A DNA stretch of 34,517 bases from contig CAYPQM010000069.1 of NCBI GenBank assembly GCA_964412845.1, positions 1-34,517 of the forward strand, written 5' to 3'. Numbering within the stretch: the first letter of the stretch is position 1; each line of letters opens with the position of its first letter. Source of the stretch: JAWWPY01 sp964412845 (lineage in GTDB: Bacteria > Actinomycetota > Actinomycetes > Streptosporangiales > Streptosporangiaceae). The position numbers were made by a program, and so were the translations under genes. This document shows, piece by piece, positions 16,856-21,574 of the stretch. Below the pieces are notes generated by a model. It did not search any database and was not told the DNA's origin. It saw only the letters and a program-made list of their open reading frames with translations.

Positions 16856-17739
16856 TGCTCGATTCCGAGCTGCTGCAGGCGCCGGTGCTCGATCACCACG
16901 GGCTGGACCTTGACGCGGCCGGCCGGGTTACCTACGTCATCCAGCAGAGTTTCCGCTACGAATACGAGACACCGGTGCGATCCCTGCGGCAGCGGCTGGT
17001 CATCGTGCCGCCGGCCCGGCACGGCAGCCAGTACCGGCGCGCGCACCTGCTGGAAGTGGACGGCGCCCGGGCCCGTCCCCGCCTGCGCCCAGACGTGCAT
17101 GGCAACGTCGTCGCCTGGCTGCGGGCCGACCGCGTGGCCCAAGCCGTCGAGTTCCGGCTGGCCGCCGTGGTCGAGCGGGTCCGCGACGACGGGCCAGCTG
17201 TGCTTCCGGCGGAGGCCCTGCACAGCGCGGGCCTGCTGCGGCCCACCCGGCTCACCGCGGCCGACGACCGGCTGCGCGACCTGGCCCGCGACGTGGCCGG
17301 GAATGCTGACACCCCGATCGAGCGCGCCGAGCGGATCTGCGACCTGGTGCACACCGCTATCACGTACGAGCACGGCGTCACCTCGGTGCGGACCACGGCC
17401 GCCGAGGCGCTGGCCGTCGGCCGTGGGGTGTGCCAGGACTCCGCGCACGTCATGCTGGCGCTGTGCCACCTCGTCGGCCTGCCGGCCCGGTACGTGTCGG
17501 GCCACCTGCTCGGCCAGGGCGGCACGCACGCCTGGGTGGAGGTCGTGCTGCCGAGGGCACCGGACGCGGTCGCCATCCCGTTCGACCCCTGTAACGGCCG
17601 CCGGGCCGGCAGCGGTTACGTCACGGTCGCGACCGGCCGCGACTACGCGGACGTGGCGCCCACCTCCGGCTCCTATGTCGGCACCTCGCGCAGCCGCCTC
17701 ACCACCGGGCGCCGGGTCGGCGTCCTCGCCGCCGCCTGA
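16852..17739 (+). CDS. Transglutaminase-like cysteine protease family protein
   Basis: A 295-residue protein with the N-terminal bacterial transglutaminase beta domain (VTYVIQQSFRYEYETPVRSLRQRLVIVPP) and a core with a full triad: Cys194 in GRGVCQDSAHVML, His226 in GGTHAWVEVVLP and Asp245 in FDPCNGR. No signal peptide is seen, so it is probably cytoplasmic. The family hydrolyses or crosslinks amide bonds, often with unknown natural substrates. The pair is followed by ~80 unremarkable bases before the tRNA-array leader. Confidence 0.88.
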   Translation: MMLDSELLQAPVLDHHGLDLDAAGRVTYVIQQSFRYEYETPVRSLRQRLVIVPPARHGSQYRRAHLLEVDGARARPRLRPDVHGNVVAWLRADRVAQAVEFRLAAVVERVRDDGPAVLPAEALHSAGLLRPTRLTAADDRLRDLARDVAGNADTPIERAERICDLVHTAITYEHGVTSVRTTAAEALAVGRGVCQDSAHVMLALCHLVGLPARYVSGHLLGQGGTHAWVEVVLPRAPDAVAIPFDPCNGRRAGSGYVTVATGRDYADVAPTSGSYVGTSRSRLTTGRRVGVLAAA

Positions 17740-17825
17740 CTCCACTCCCAGCGCCGGCCTGCTCCGGCAGCTCGTCATTAGCAACTCGCGGTGCGGTCGC
17801 GGGAACATGTGCCCTAAATAAGTCG

Positions 17826-17854
17826 TTGCAGCAGACATCACCCGCAGGTACTCT
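17826..17854 (+). promoter_or_regulatory. Candidate promoter of the tRNA-array leader RNA
   Basis: TTGCAG and TACTCT are separated by 17 bases, a reasonable sigma-70/HrdB-like pair. It lies in the AT-richer gap after the transglutaminase gene and would start transcription near 17861, at the head of the folded leader RNA. Supported by position and spacing only. Confidence 0.45.
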
Positions 17855-17860
17855 GAATAA

Positions 17861-18050
17861 CAAGCAGCACGCAAGGCGGAAGGAACTCCCGTGAGACTCT
17901 GGCCAGTCGGTTACCAGCGAGACGAAAGGCATGCCTGCATGCCCGCGTTCTCGCAGCCGACAGGCAATCTGGGTATGCGGGGGGCTTCTGGATAGGGACA
18001 CCTAGTTCCGGTCAGGAGCCGCTCGCAGGGAAACCTGCCGGGCGGCTTTT
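17861..18050 (+). ncRNA. Structured leader RNA with a Ro60-site-like module (candidate Y RNA)
   Basis: No ORF of interest. The RNA folds into a long rod: GGAACT (17882) pairs with AGTTCC (18004); GCCAGTCGG (17902-17910) with CCGACAGGC (17957-17965, one mismatch); GCGAGA (17917-17922) with TCTCGC (17949-17954); GGCATG with CATGCC around a CCTG loop. Within it GCGAGACGAAAGG and, opposite, CCCGCGTTCTCGC closely resemble the paired GCGAGTCGAAG and CCCACATTCGC segments shared by the two Y RNA-like elements at 18597 and 22355. GACGAAAG also fits the bacterial Y RNA signature as I recall it (GNCGAA, 0-1 base, G). It carries no tRNA-like arms. It ends at an intrinsic terminator, so it is likely a separate transcript. 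Alternative: a cis-acting leader of the array. Confidence 0.55.
18017..18050 (+). terminator. Intrinsic terminator before the tRNA array
   Basis: AGCCGC / GCGGCT and GCAGG / CCTGC stems flank a small internal loop, capped by a GAAA tetraloop and followed by TTTT. It ends ten bases before the first tRNA, so array transcription needs read-through or another promoter. Confidence 0.75.
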
Positions 18051-18059
18051 CATATGCGT

Positions 18060-18131
18060 AGGGATGACCCAGCGGTTAGGGATCCGGTCTCCAAAACCGG
18101 CGGAATGCGTGTTCGACTCGCGCCATCCCTG
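18060..18131 (+). tRNA. tRNA-Trp(CCA)
   Basis: Acceptor AGGGATG/CATCCCT is perfect; anticodon arm CCGGT-CTCCAAA-ACCGG with U33; T-arm GCGTG-TTCGACT-CGCGC. Discriminator G, as expected for Trp. No encoded CCA. First tRNA of the array. Confidence 0.9.
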
Positions 18132-18282
18132 CGAAGCACCACCTCCGGGTGAATGTGCCTGAGCATTGACAACTCCACAGCGGAACACCATGAATGACAT
18201 AGGCCACCCGGGACGGAAGTATGTGCGCCCGGACAAGGCCTGTGGCACGTCGGGTGCCCTCGTCCGGCGAGGGCACCCACAT
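18131..18282 (+). other. Spacer with strong hairpin between first and second tRNA
   Basis: About 150 bases without a recognisable tRNA. It ends with an 11-bp perfect hairpin, GGGTGCCCTCG / CGAGGGCACCC with loop TCCGG (18252-18278), four bases before tRNA-Ala. There is no U tract, so it may be a processing or pausing signal rather than a terminator. Confidence 0.6.
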
Positions 18283-18356
18283 GGGCTGCTAGCTCCAACT
18301 GGAAGAGCGCCTGGCCTGCAACCAGGAAGTTCTCGGTTCGAATCCGAGGCGGTCCA
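18283..18356 (+). tRNA. tRNA-Ala(UGC) with C33
   Basis: Acceptor GGGCTGC/GCGGTCC contains the G3:U70 alanine identity pair; D-stem GCTC/GAGC; anticodon arm CCTGG-CCTGCAA-CCAGG gives UGC with C at position 33; T-arm CTCGG-TTCGAAT-CCGAG. Discriminator A; no CCA. The G3:U70 pair argues it is still chargeable with Ala. Confidence 0.85.
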
Positions 18357-18360
18357 CGGA

Positions 18361-18433
18361 CGGGATGAAGGGGATGTGGTGCCCCGCCTGGTCTGGGCCC
18401 AGGAGAAATGGCGTTCGAGTCGCTGCATCCCGA
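18361..18433 (+). tRNA. tRNA-Pro(UGG) with C33
   Basis: Acceptor CGGGATG/CATCCCG with C1:G72 and A73, both proline traits; D-stem GGGG/CCCC; anticodon arm CCTGG-TCTGGGC-CCAGG with G37 and C33; T-arm TGGCG-TTCGAGT-CGCTG. No CCA. Confidence 0.85.
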
Positions 18434-18438
18434 CGCAT

Positions 18439-18511
18439 GGTTCTCTAGCTCATCAGGCAGAGCGGCGGCGTGAAGTGCCGCAGGCGCGAGGTTCGAGCCC
18501 TCGGGGAACCA
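18439..18511 (+). tRNA. tRNA-Phe(GAA), atypical loop
   Basis: Acceptor GGTTCTC/GGGAACC; D-stem GCTC/GAGC; anticodon arm GCGGC-GTGAAGT-GCCGC with U33 but G37 instead of the usual A37; T-arm CGAGG-TTCGAGC-CCTCG; A73. No CCA. It differs from the host-type tRNA-Phe whose 3' end is seen at 29744-29785. Confidence 0.85.
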
Positions 18512-18525
18512 CTCGCGCACACCAT

Positions 18526-18599
18526 GCCTCACAAGCATTGCGGCGATGCGCCAGCCTTCCAAGCTGGTGAGCGGGGTTCAATTCCCCGGTGGGGCTCCA
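18526..18599 (+). tRNA. tRNA-Gly(UCC)
   Basis: Acceptor GCCTCAC/GTGGGGC; D-arm GCAT-TGCGGCG-ATGC; anticodon arm CCAGC-CTTCCAA-GCTGG; T-arm CGGGG-TTCAATT-CCCCG; U73 typical of bacterial Gly. CCA follows at 18597-18599 but is also the first three bases of the closing stem of the next RNA. Confidence 0.88.
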
Positions 18600-18704
18600 G
18601 GGCGAGTCGAAGCCTTCCGGTTACCGGACACCCTTTGGTTCAAATCCAAAGCCATCCCCCAGCCGGGATGGTAACTCCGGTCGGCGCTCCCACATTCGCC
18701 CTGG
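18597..18704 (+). ncRNA. Y RNA-like element 1 (Ro60-binding stem plus partial tRNA mimic)
   Basis: It looks like a broken tRNA but closes on itself: CCAGGGCGAGT (18597-18607) pairs with ATTCGCCCTGG (18694-18704), 11 bp with one G-U. The 5' strand runs straight into CGAAG, giving GTCGAA-G, the bacterial Y RNA signature as I recall it. A second helix GCC-TT-CCGG / CCGG-TC-GGC (18612-18620 with 18677-18685) follows. Inside are a tRNA-type T-arm TTTGG-TTCAAAT-CCAAA (18634-18650) and a capped 7-bp acceptor-like hairpin CCATCCC/GGGATGG (18652-18671). No D-arm is seen. The 5' 15 bases and the 3' CCCACATTCGCCC are shared with element 2, while the outer stem differs compensatorily. Alternative: a degenerate class II tRNA-Leu(CAA), which would have no T-stem. 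Confidence 0.68.
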
Positions 18705-18708
18705 TCGC

Positions 18709-18783
18709 GCGCCGCTAGCTCAGAGGCAGAGCACCTGGCTCTTACCCAGGGGGTCCGGATATCGTAATTCCGGCGGCGTACCA
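18709..18783 (+). tRNA. tRNA-Lys(CUU) with abnormal T-arm
   Basis: Acceptor GCGCCGC/GCGGCGT (G1:U72); D-stem GCTC/GAGC; anticodon arm CCTGG-CTCTTAC-CCAGG. The T-arm is odd: CGGAT-ATCGTAA-TTCCG with a U-U mismatch closing the loop, or an enlarged 9-base loop. A73 and an encoded CCA. Confidence 0.82.
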
Positions 18784-18784
18784 C

Positions 18785-18859
18785 GCGCGGGTACAGCCAA
18801 TTGGCCGAGCGGCTCGCCTCAAAAGCGGGCGGATGTGGGTTCGACTCCCACCTCGCGCA
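18785..18859 (+). tRNA. Class I tRNA with Leu anticodon CAA
   Basis: Acceptor GCGCGGG/CTCGCGC; anticodon arm CTCGC-CTCAAAA-GCGGG; T-arm GTGGG-TTCGACT-CCCAC; A73; no CCA. The variable loop is only five bases (CGGAT), whereas bacterial tRNA-Leu normally has a long variable arm. D-arm pairing is irregular. Confidence 0.8.
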
Positions 18860-18863
18860 CCGG

Positions 18864-18937
18864 TGCCGGGTGGGACGATTGGCCTCCCAGCAGGACCCTG
18901 AATCCTGCCCACGCTGGTTCGAACCCAGCCCCGGCAG
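18864..18937 (+). tRNA. tRNA-Gln(CUG) with C33
   Basis: Acceptor TGCCGGG/CCCGGCA keeps U1:A72 and G73, both glutamine identity features. Anticodon arm CAGGA-CCCTGAA-TCCTG, C33; T-arm GCTGG-TTCGAAC-CCAGC. No CCA. Confidence 0.83.
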
Positions 18938-18941
18938 CAGC

Positions 18942-19013
18942 GCCGTCACACACGGCTTGTGACCTTGCCCCCGTAAGGCAGGAGACCCGGGTCGGCACCG
19001 GGTGGCGGCTCCA
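18942..19013 (+). tRNA. tRNA-Thr(CGU) with C33 and GUCGGCA T-loop
   Basis: Acceptor GCCGTCA/TGGCGGC (G1:C72, C2:G71); very short D-arm CAC-GGCTT-GTG; anticodon arm TTGCC-CCCGTAA-GGCAG; T-stem CCCGG/CCGGG around GTCGGCA, which lacks T54 and A58. U73 and an encoded CCA. Confidence 0.78.
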
Positions 19014-19014
19014 T

Positions 19015-19088
19015 GTGCTCGTACTCCAACTGGGAGAGAGGTCGGCCCGAGATGCCGGATGTTGCGGGTTCGAATCCCGCCGAGCGCA
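19015..19088 (+). tRNA. Class I tRNA with Leu anticodon GAG, C33
   Basis: Acceptor GTGCTCG/CGAGCGC; D-stem CTC/GAG; anticodon arm TCGGC-CCGAGAT-GCCGG; five-base variable loop ATGTT; T-arm GCGGG-TTCGAAT-CCCGC; A73; no CCA. Second of three Leu-anticodon tRNAs lacking a long variable arm. Confidence 0.8.
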
Positions 19089-19092
19089 CGAT

Positions 19093-19160
19093 GCCCTTCG
19101 GACCGGCGTCCACCTGCTCCTTGTAAAGGCGGCAGCCCGGCTCGGCACCGGGGAAGGGCT
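19093..19160 (+). tRNA. Short tRNA-Thr(UGU) with CUCGGCA T-loop
   Basis: Only 68 bases. Acceptor GCCCTTC/GAAGGGC; miniature D-arm GAC-CGGC-GTC; anticodon loop CTTGTAA with an imperfect stem (TGCTC/AGGCG, 4 of 5 pairs); T-stem CCCGG/CCGGG around CTCGGCA; U73 then CTT, a CCA-like remnant. It shares its unusual T-arm with tRNA-Thr(CGU). Confidence 0.72.
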
Positions 19161-19199
19161 CTTGATGGCCGGTTGGCCTGTCGGCAGGGGCGACGTGAC

Positions 19200-19919
19200 T
19201 TAGGCGGCTAGCCCGCGCGTTCGCAGGTGCTTGCGGACCGCATTGTCGGACACGCCCAGACTCTTGCCGACTGCAACCATGCTGCTACCGCCCACCAGGG
19301 CGAGCAGAGTCTCGTCATCGGGCCAGTTAATCTTTGGCTTCCGGCCGTGGGGCACTATCCAGCGCTTGCACGCAGGACACCTCTGAGCAGTCGGTTTCAT
19401 TGAAGCAGCGCAGTGGGGGCAACGTGCGGTGAGTTTGGCTAGGCGTGCGAGTTCGCCCGAAGAGCGCCTGCGACGTCCCGCAAACGTTGCGGTCTGGGAG
19501 TGGCAGTTTGGGCAGAGCAGCCGAAGGTTCTCGCGGCGATTGTCGTTGTGGACACCGTTAGCGTGGTCGAGTTGCAGAGATAGGGGCCGGCCGTTCCATT
19601 TTGGACCTAGACCGCAGATGGCGCATCGCTCTGGGAGGCCACCTGCAATCAATCGCCGCTTGATCCAACTCCGGTTCAGGTAGGTGCTGTTTTCGCAGAA
19701 GACCAGTTCGTCGGGCCGCACTATGAAGCGCTGGATCGTATCAGGACCCGGTTGCGGAGGCTCTAGCCCAAACCGCTCAAGCGCTGCGTGAAATCCGCGG
19801 TAGTTGCCACCAGCGGCTCGCAGGCCAAGCAGCTCAAGCGCGCCCTTGACGGAAGTGCTGCTGACGATCGCATCGCATACGGCCTCTGCGTCGCGAAGAA
19901 TGCTCGGGGTATAGGGCAT
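19200..19919 (-). CDS. HNH endonuclease inserted in the tRNA array
   Basis: A 239-residue protein on the strand opposite to the array. The N-terminal helical repeat (SVKGALELLGLRAAGGNYRGFHAALERFGL) is typical of phage and free-standing HNH homing nucleases. The nuclease core has CAICG, then LQLDHANGVHNDNRRENLRLLCPNCHSQ, giving the HNH His/Asn/His pattern with zinc Cys pairs. A zinc ribbon (CPHCAAS ... CPACKRW) and a helix-turn-helix (VAVGKSLGVSDNAVRKHLRTRGL) follow and should bind the target site. It lies between tRNA-Thr(UGU) and tRNA-Gln(UUG) without disrupting either. Inferred: a homing-type element that recognises the tRNA array, or a cassette-borne defence nuclease. Its G+C content looks slightly lower than the neighbours. 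Confidence 0.88.
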   Translation of the reverse strand: MPYTPSILRDAEAVCDAIVSSTSVKGALELLGLRAAGGNYRGFHAALERFGLEPPQPGPDTIQRFIVRPDELVFCENSTYLNRSWIKRRLIAGGLPERCAICGLGPKWNGRPLSLQLDHANGVHNDNRRENLRLLCPNCHSQTATFAGRRRRSSGELARLAKLTARCPHCAASMKPTAQRCPACKRWIVPHGRKPKINWPDDETLLALVGGSSMVAVGKSLGVSDNAVRKHLRTRGLAA

Positions 19920-19938
19920 ATGGGTAATACTAGTTCGA

Positions 19939-20009
19939 TCCGGGGTCGTTTAACGGTAGGACACTGCGTTTTGGCCGCAGTAACGTTGGTTCGAGTCCAG
20001 CCCCCGGAG
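19939..20009 (+). tRNA. tRNA-Gln(UUG)
   Basis: Acceptor TCCGGGG/CCCCGGA with U1:A72 and G73; anticodon arm CTGCG-TTTTGGC-CGCAG, U33; T-arm GTTGG-TTCGAGT-CCAGC. No exact CCA (CCT follows). First tRNA after the HNH gene. Confidence 0.87.
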
Positions 20010-20020
20010 CCTTCCGCAGA

Positions 20021-20057
20021 TCACGGTACGACGCTGGTTCGAGTCCAGCCCGGTCAG
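20021..20057 (+). tRNA. tRNA fragment resembling tRNA-Gln with the anticodon arm deleted
   Basis: CACGGTACGACGCTGG followed by TTCGAGTCCAGCCC matches the D-loop and T-arm of the preceding tRNA-Gln(UUG) but the whole anticodon arm is missing, and no 5' acceptor strand pairs with the CCGGTCA after it. Most likely a truncated tandem copy. Confidence 0.6.
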
Positions 20058-20067
20058 CAGGTATCGC

Positions 20068-20143
20068 GCCTTCGTAGCTCCAGCGGCAGAGCGTCTCCCT
20101 GGTACGGAGAAGGGCGCCAGTTCGAATCTGGCCGAAGGCTCCA
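20068..20143 (+). tRNA. tRNA-Thr(GGU)
   Basis: Acceptor GCCTTCG/CGAAGGC; D-stem GCTC/GAGC; anticodon arm TCTCC-CTGGTAC-GGAGA; T-arm GCCAG-TTCGAAT-CTGGC; U73 and an encoded CCA. One of the most canonical members of the array. Confidence 0.92.
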
Positions 20144-20144
20144 T

Positions 20145-20220
20145 GCAGATGTAGCGCAGCAGGCAGCGCGTCGCCTTGCCAAGGCGAAGGTCACCGGTTC
20201 GATCCCGGTCATCTGCTCCA
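20145..20220 (+). tRNA. tRNA-Gly(GCC)
   Basis: Acceptor GCAGATG/CATCTGC; D-stem GCGC/GCGC; anticodon arm TCGCC-TTGCCAA-GGCGA; T-arm ACCGG-TTCGATC-CCGGT; U73 and an encoded CCA. Fully canonical. Confidence 0.92.
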
Positions 20221-20221
20221 A

Positions 20222-20296
20222 GCCGATCTAGCCCAACTTGGCAGAGGCGCGCGGTTCAGGTCCGCGAGGTTCTCGGTTCGAATCCGAGGTTCGGCA
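20222..20296 (+). tRNA. Class I tRNA with Leu anticodon CAG
   Basis: Acceptor GCCGATC/GTTCGGC (one U-U mismatch); D-arm with GCC/GGC; anticodon arm CGCGG-TTCAGGT-CCGCG, U33, G37; five-base variable loop AGGTT; T-arm CTCGG-TTCGAAT-CCGAG; A73; no CCA. Third Leu-anticodon tRNA without a long arm. Confidence 0.8.
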
Positions 20297-20400
20297 CGAG
20301 GTGTGGCGCGGATCGCCTTCGGGCGACATGGCGGGCTGTTCACCGTGGCTTGCCTCCGAACGCGCCCGAACCCCGGCTCGCTGGGGCGAACGGTGATCAT
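20297..20400 (+). other. Spacer with a 57-nt acceptor-like closed element
   Basis: No canonical tRNA. TCACCGT (20340-20346) and ACGGTGA (20390-20396) form a perfect 7-bp closing stem around a small CCCC/GGGG hairpin and a GGC-TT-GCC hairpin. It could be an armless tRNA remnant or chance pairing. Confidence 0.4.
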
Positions 20401-20486
20401 GGAGCATTGGCTCAGTGGCTACAGCAGCGCCCCGCTAAGGCGTACACCGGGTGACCGGTGCGGAGGTTCGAGTCCTCCATGCTCCG
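20401..20486 (+). tRNA. tRNA-Ser(GCU) with C33
   Basis: Class II. Acceptor GGAGCAT/ATGCTCC; anticodon arm GCGCC-CCGCTAA-GGCGT, C33; long variable arm with CACCGG/CCGGTG; T-arm GGAGG-TTCGAGT-CCTCC; G73. No CCA. Confidence 0.87.
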
Positions 20487-20491
20487 CTCAT

Positions 20492-20579
20492 GGAGGGTGT
20501 CCGGATGGCACGAGGAGCACGGCCGGAAACCGTGTACACGGCGGCGAGCCGTGCCCGGGTTCGAATCCCGGACCTTCCG
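20492..20579 (+). tRNA. tRNA-Ser(GGA) with C33
   Basis: Class II. Acceptor GGAGGGT/ACCTTCC; anticodon arm CACGG-CCGGAAA-CCGTG, C33; variable arm CACGGC/GCCGTG; T-arm CCGGG-TTCGAAT-CCCGG; G73. No CCA. Confidence 0.87.
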
Positions 20580-20584
20580 CGCAT

Positions 20585-20675
20585 GGAGTGGCTAGCCGAC
20601 TGGCTGACGGCACCTGTCCCGAAAACAGGCGAGCGGCGGAAGCCGCCTTGAGGGTCCGACTCCCTCCCCGCTCCG
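20585..20675 (+). tRNA. tRNA-Ser(CGA) with C33 and UCCGACU T-loop
   Basis: Class II. Acceptor GGAGTGG/CCGCTCC; anticodon arm CCTGT-CCCGAAA-ACAGG, C33; variable arm GCGGC/GCCGC; T-arm GAGGG-TCCGACT-CCCTC with C instead of T55 and one extra base before the acceptor strand; G73. No CCA. Confidence 0.82.
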
Positions 20676-20680
20676 CTCAT

Positions 20681-20766
20681 GGATACGCAATCCGACTGGC
20701 GACGGAACCGGCTTTTGAACCCCGGCGAGCTTCACGGCCTTGCAGGTCCGACTCCTGCCGTATCCG
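20681..20766 (+). tRNA. tRNA-Ser(UGA) with distorted anticodon loop
   Basis: Class II. Acceptor GGATACG/CGTATCC; the only anticodon stem is CCGG/CCGG around CTTTTGAACC, so the loop is enlarged (8-10 bases) with UGA inside. T-arm GCAGG-TCCGACT-CCTGC again has the UCC loop start; G73. No CCA. Probably degenerate, or a frame-altering tRNA. Confidence 0.7.
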
Positions 20767-20767
20767 C

Positions 20768-20843
20768 CCTGACCTGGTGTAAGCGGTTTGCATGGCCGTC
20801 TGATAAGCGGCCGGATCAGGTTCAACTCCTGGGGTCAGGACCA
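20768..20843 (+). tRNA. tRNA-Ile(GAU)
   Basis: Acceptor CCTGACC/GGTCAGG (C1:G72, unusual for Ile); anticodon arm GCCGT-CTGATAA-GCGGC; T-arm TCAGG-TTCAACT-CCTGG; A73 and an encoded CCA. D-stem weak. Confidence 0.82.
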
Positions 20844-20844
20844 C

Positions 20845-20918
20845 GGCGAGATAGCTCAGTCGGCAAGAGCGCCTGATTCATGCTCAGGAGGTCGGGGGGT
20901 CGGTGCCCTCTCTCGCTA
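20845..20918 (+). tRNA. tRNA-Met(CAU) with GUCGGUG T-loop
   Basis: Acceptor GGCGAGA/TCTCGCT (G1:U72); D-stem GCTC/GAGC; anticodon arm CCTGA-TTCATGC-TCAGG; T-stem GGGGG/CCCTC around GTCGGTG; A73 then CTA. The paired 1:72 position and absence of three G-C pairs next to the loop argue against an initiator. Confidence 0.78.
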
Positions 20919-20922
20919 CTAA

Positions 20923-20987
20923 GGGCCGGTAGCTCAGCGGTAAGAGCTGCGTGGCGTGAGTCGCGAGTTCAAGCCTCGCCCGGCCTA
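20923..20987 (+). tRNA. 65-nt tRNA lacking a normal anticodon arm
   Basis: Acceptor GGGCCGG/CCGGCCT, D-arm GCTC-AGCGGTAA-GAGC and T-arm GCGAG-TTCAAGC-CTCGC are intact, but only 15 bases separate D- and T-stems where about 22 are needed. No 5-bp/7-base anticodon arm can form. Either a deletion derivative or an RNA not meant to decode. Confidence 0.75.
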
Positions 20988-21005
20988 CTCCTCAAGGAGG
21001 AAGCG

Positions 21006-21050
21006 ATGCAGGACAAACAGGCCCGTGGTATGGCGATCGCGGGCCGCTAA
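21006..21050 (+). CDS. Possible 14-codon ORF with strong Shine-Dalgarno
   Basis: AAGGAGG at 20994-21000 lies five bases before ATG; the frame reads MQDKQARGMAIAGR and stops inside the 5' acceptor/D region of tRNA-Lys(UUU). It may be a leader peptide or a leftover coupling site. No homologue recognised, and chance cannot be excluded. Confidence 0.3.
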   Translation: MQDKQARGMAIAGR

Positions 21051-21112
21051 CTCAATGGCAGAGTACCGGACTTTTAATCCGGGCGTTCAGGGTTCGACCC
21101 CCTGGCGGCCCA
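21041..21112 (+). tRNA. tRNA-Lys(UUU)
   Basis: Acceptor GGGCCGC/GCGGCCC; D-stem ACTC/GAGT; anticodon arm CCGGA-CTTTTAA-TCCGG; T-arm CAGGG-TTCGACC-CCCTG; A73. No CCA. Otherwise canonical. Confidence 0.9.
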
Positions 21113-21117
21113 CGCAA

Positions 21118-21190
21118 GCGTCATTAGCTCAGTGGATAGAGCAACTGGTTTCTACCCAGTCGGTGCGGGGTTCGAGTCCCTGATGACGCG
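21118..21190 (+). tRNA. tRNA-Arg(UCU)
   Basis: Acceptor GCGTCAT/ATGACGC; D-stem GCTC/GAGC; anticodon arm ACTGG-TTTCTAC-CCAGT; T-arm CGGGG-TTCGAGT-CCCTG; G73. No CCA. Confidence 0.9.
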
Positions 21191-21200
21191 CGCTTAGCAA

Positions 21201-21271
21201 GCCCCGTTAGGTTAACGGTAGACCTCCGGATTCTCAGTCCGGGAGCACCAGGTCAGCACTGGTACGGGGTG
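21201..21271 (+). tRNA. tRNA-Glu(CUC) with GUCAGCA T-loop
   Basis: Acceptor GCCCCGT/ACGGGGT (G1:U72); D-arm GGT/ACC; anticodon arm CCGGA-TTCTCAG-TCCGG; T-stem ACCAG/CTGGT around GTCAGCA; G73 as in Glu. No CCA. Confidence 0.8.
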
Positions 21272-21288
21272 CGGAACGCACAATGCAT

Positions 21289-21360
21289 GGCCCCATCGTC
21301 TATGGGTTAGGATCGGGGATTTTCACTTCCCGGGACGGGGTTCGAGTCCCCGTGGGGCTA
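21289..21360 (+). tRNA. tRNA-Glu(UUC)
   Basis: Acceptor GGCCCCA/TGGGGCT (G1:U72); anticodon arm GGGGA-TTTTCAC-TTCCC; T-arm CGGGG-TTCGAGT-CCCCG; A73, where Glu usually has G73. No exact CCA (CCG). Confidence 0.85.
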
Positions 21361-21362
21361 CC

Positions 21363-21434
21363 GCGGGCAGCAGCACCGGTCGTGCTGAACGGTTTCATAA
21401 GCCGAGCCAGCTGGATTCGACTCCCAGGCCCGCA
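21363..21434 (+). tRNA. Degenerate tRNA-Met or Ile2 (CAU)
   Basis: Acceptor GCGGGCA/GGCCCGC (six pairs); D-arm GCAC-CGGTC-GTGC; anticodon loop TTCATAA on an imperfect stem ACGGT/GCCGA; T-arm CTGGA-TTCGACT-CCCAG with an A-C mismatch next to the loop. The T and acceptor segments compete for one base. A73. Ile(k2CAU) cannot be excluded. Confidence 0.65.
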
Positions 21435-21490
21435 ACGATGGCCGGTCGCGCGCCAGGGCCGATGATATGGACGGCAAAGCGCGGCGTTAT

Positions 21491-21561
21491 TCCGGTGTCG
21501 CCTAATGGCAGGGCCCGTGGCCGTTAACCACGTGATAGGAGTTCGAATCTCTTCGCCGGAG
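21491..21561 (+). tRNA. tRNA-Asn(GUU) with C33
   Basis: Acceptor TCCGGTG/CGCCGGA with U1:A72 and G73 as in Asn; anticodon arm CGTGG-CCGTTAA-CCACG, C33; T-arm AGGAG-TTCGAAT-CTCTT. No CCA. Confidence 0.87.
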
Positions 21562-21574
21562 CGCACGTTCCACT

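Noticed and set aside
17881..18009. Cobalamin or other known riboswitch in the array leader
   Set aside because: No conserved B12-box or other aptamer consensus found; the next genes are RNAs, and the helix pattern matches the Ro-site module better.
18252..18278. Intrinsic terminator within the array
   Set aside because: The hairpin is strong but has no U tract and tRNAs continue four bases later; kept only as a structural element.
18600..18702. Class II tRNA-Leu(CAA) with acceptor GGGCGAG/TTCGCCC
   Set aside because: The anticodon-like hairpin and variable stem fit, but no T-stem can form before the 3' strand; the Ro-site motif and shared ends with 22355 favour a Y-like RNA.
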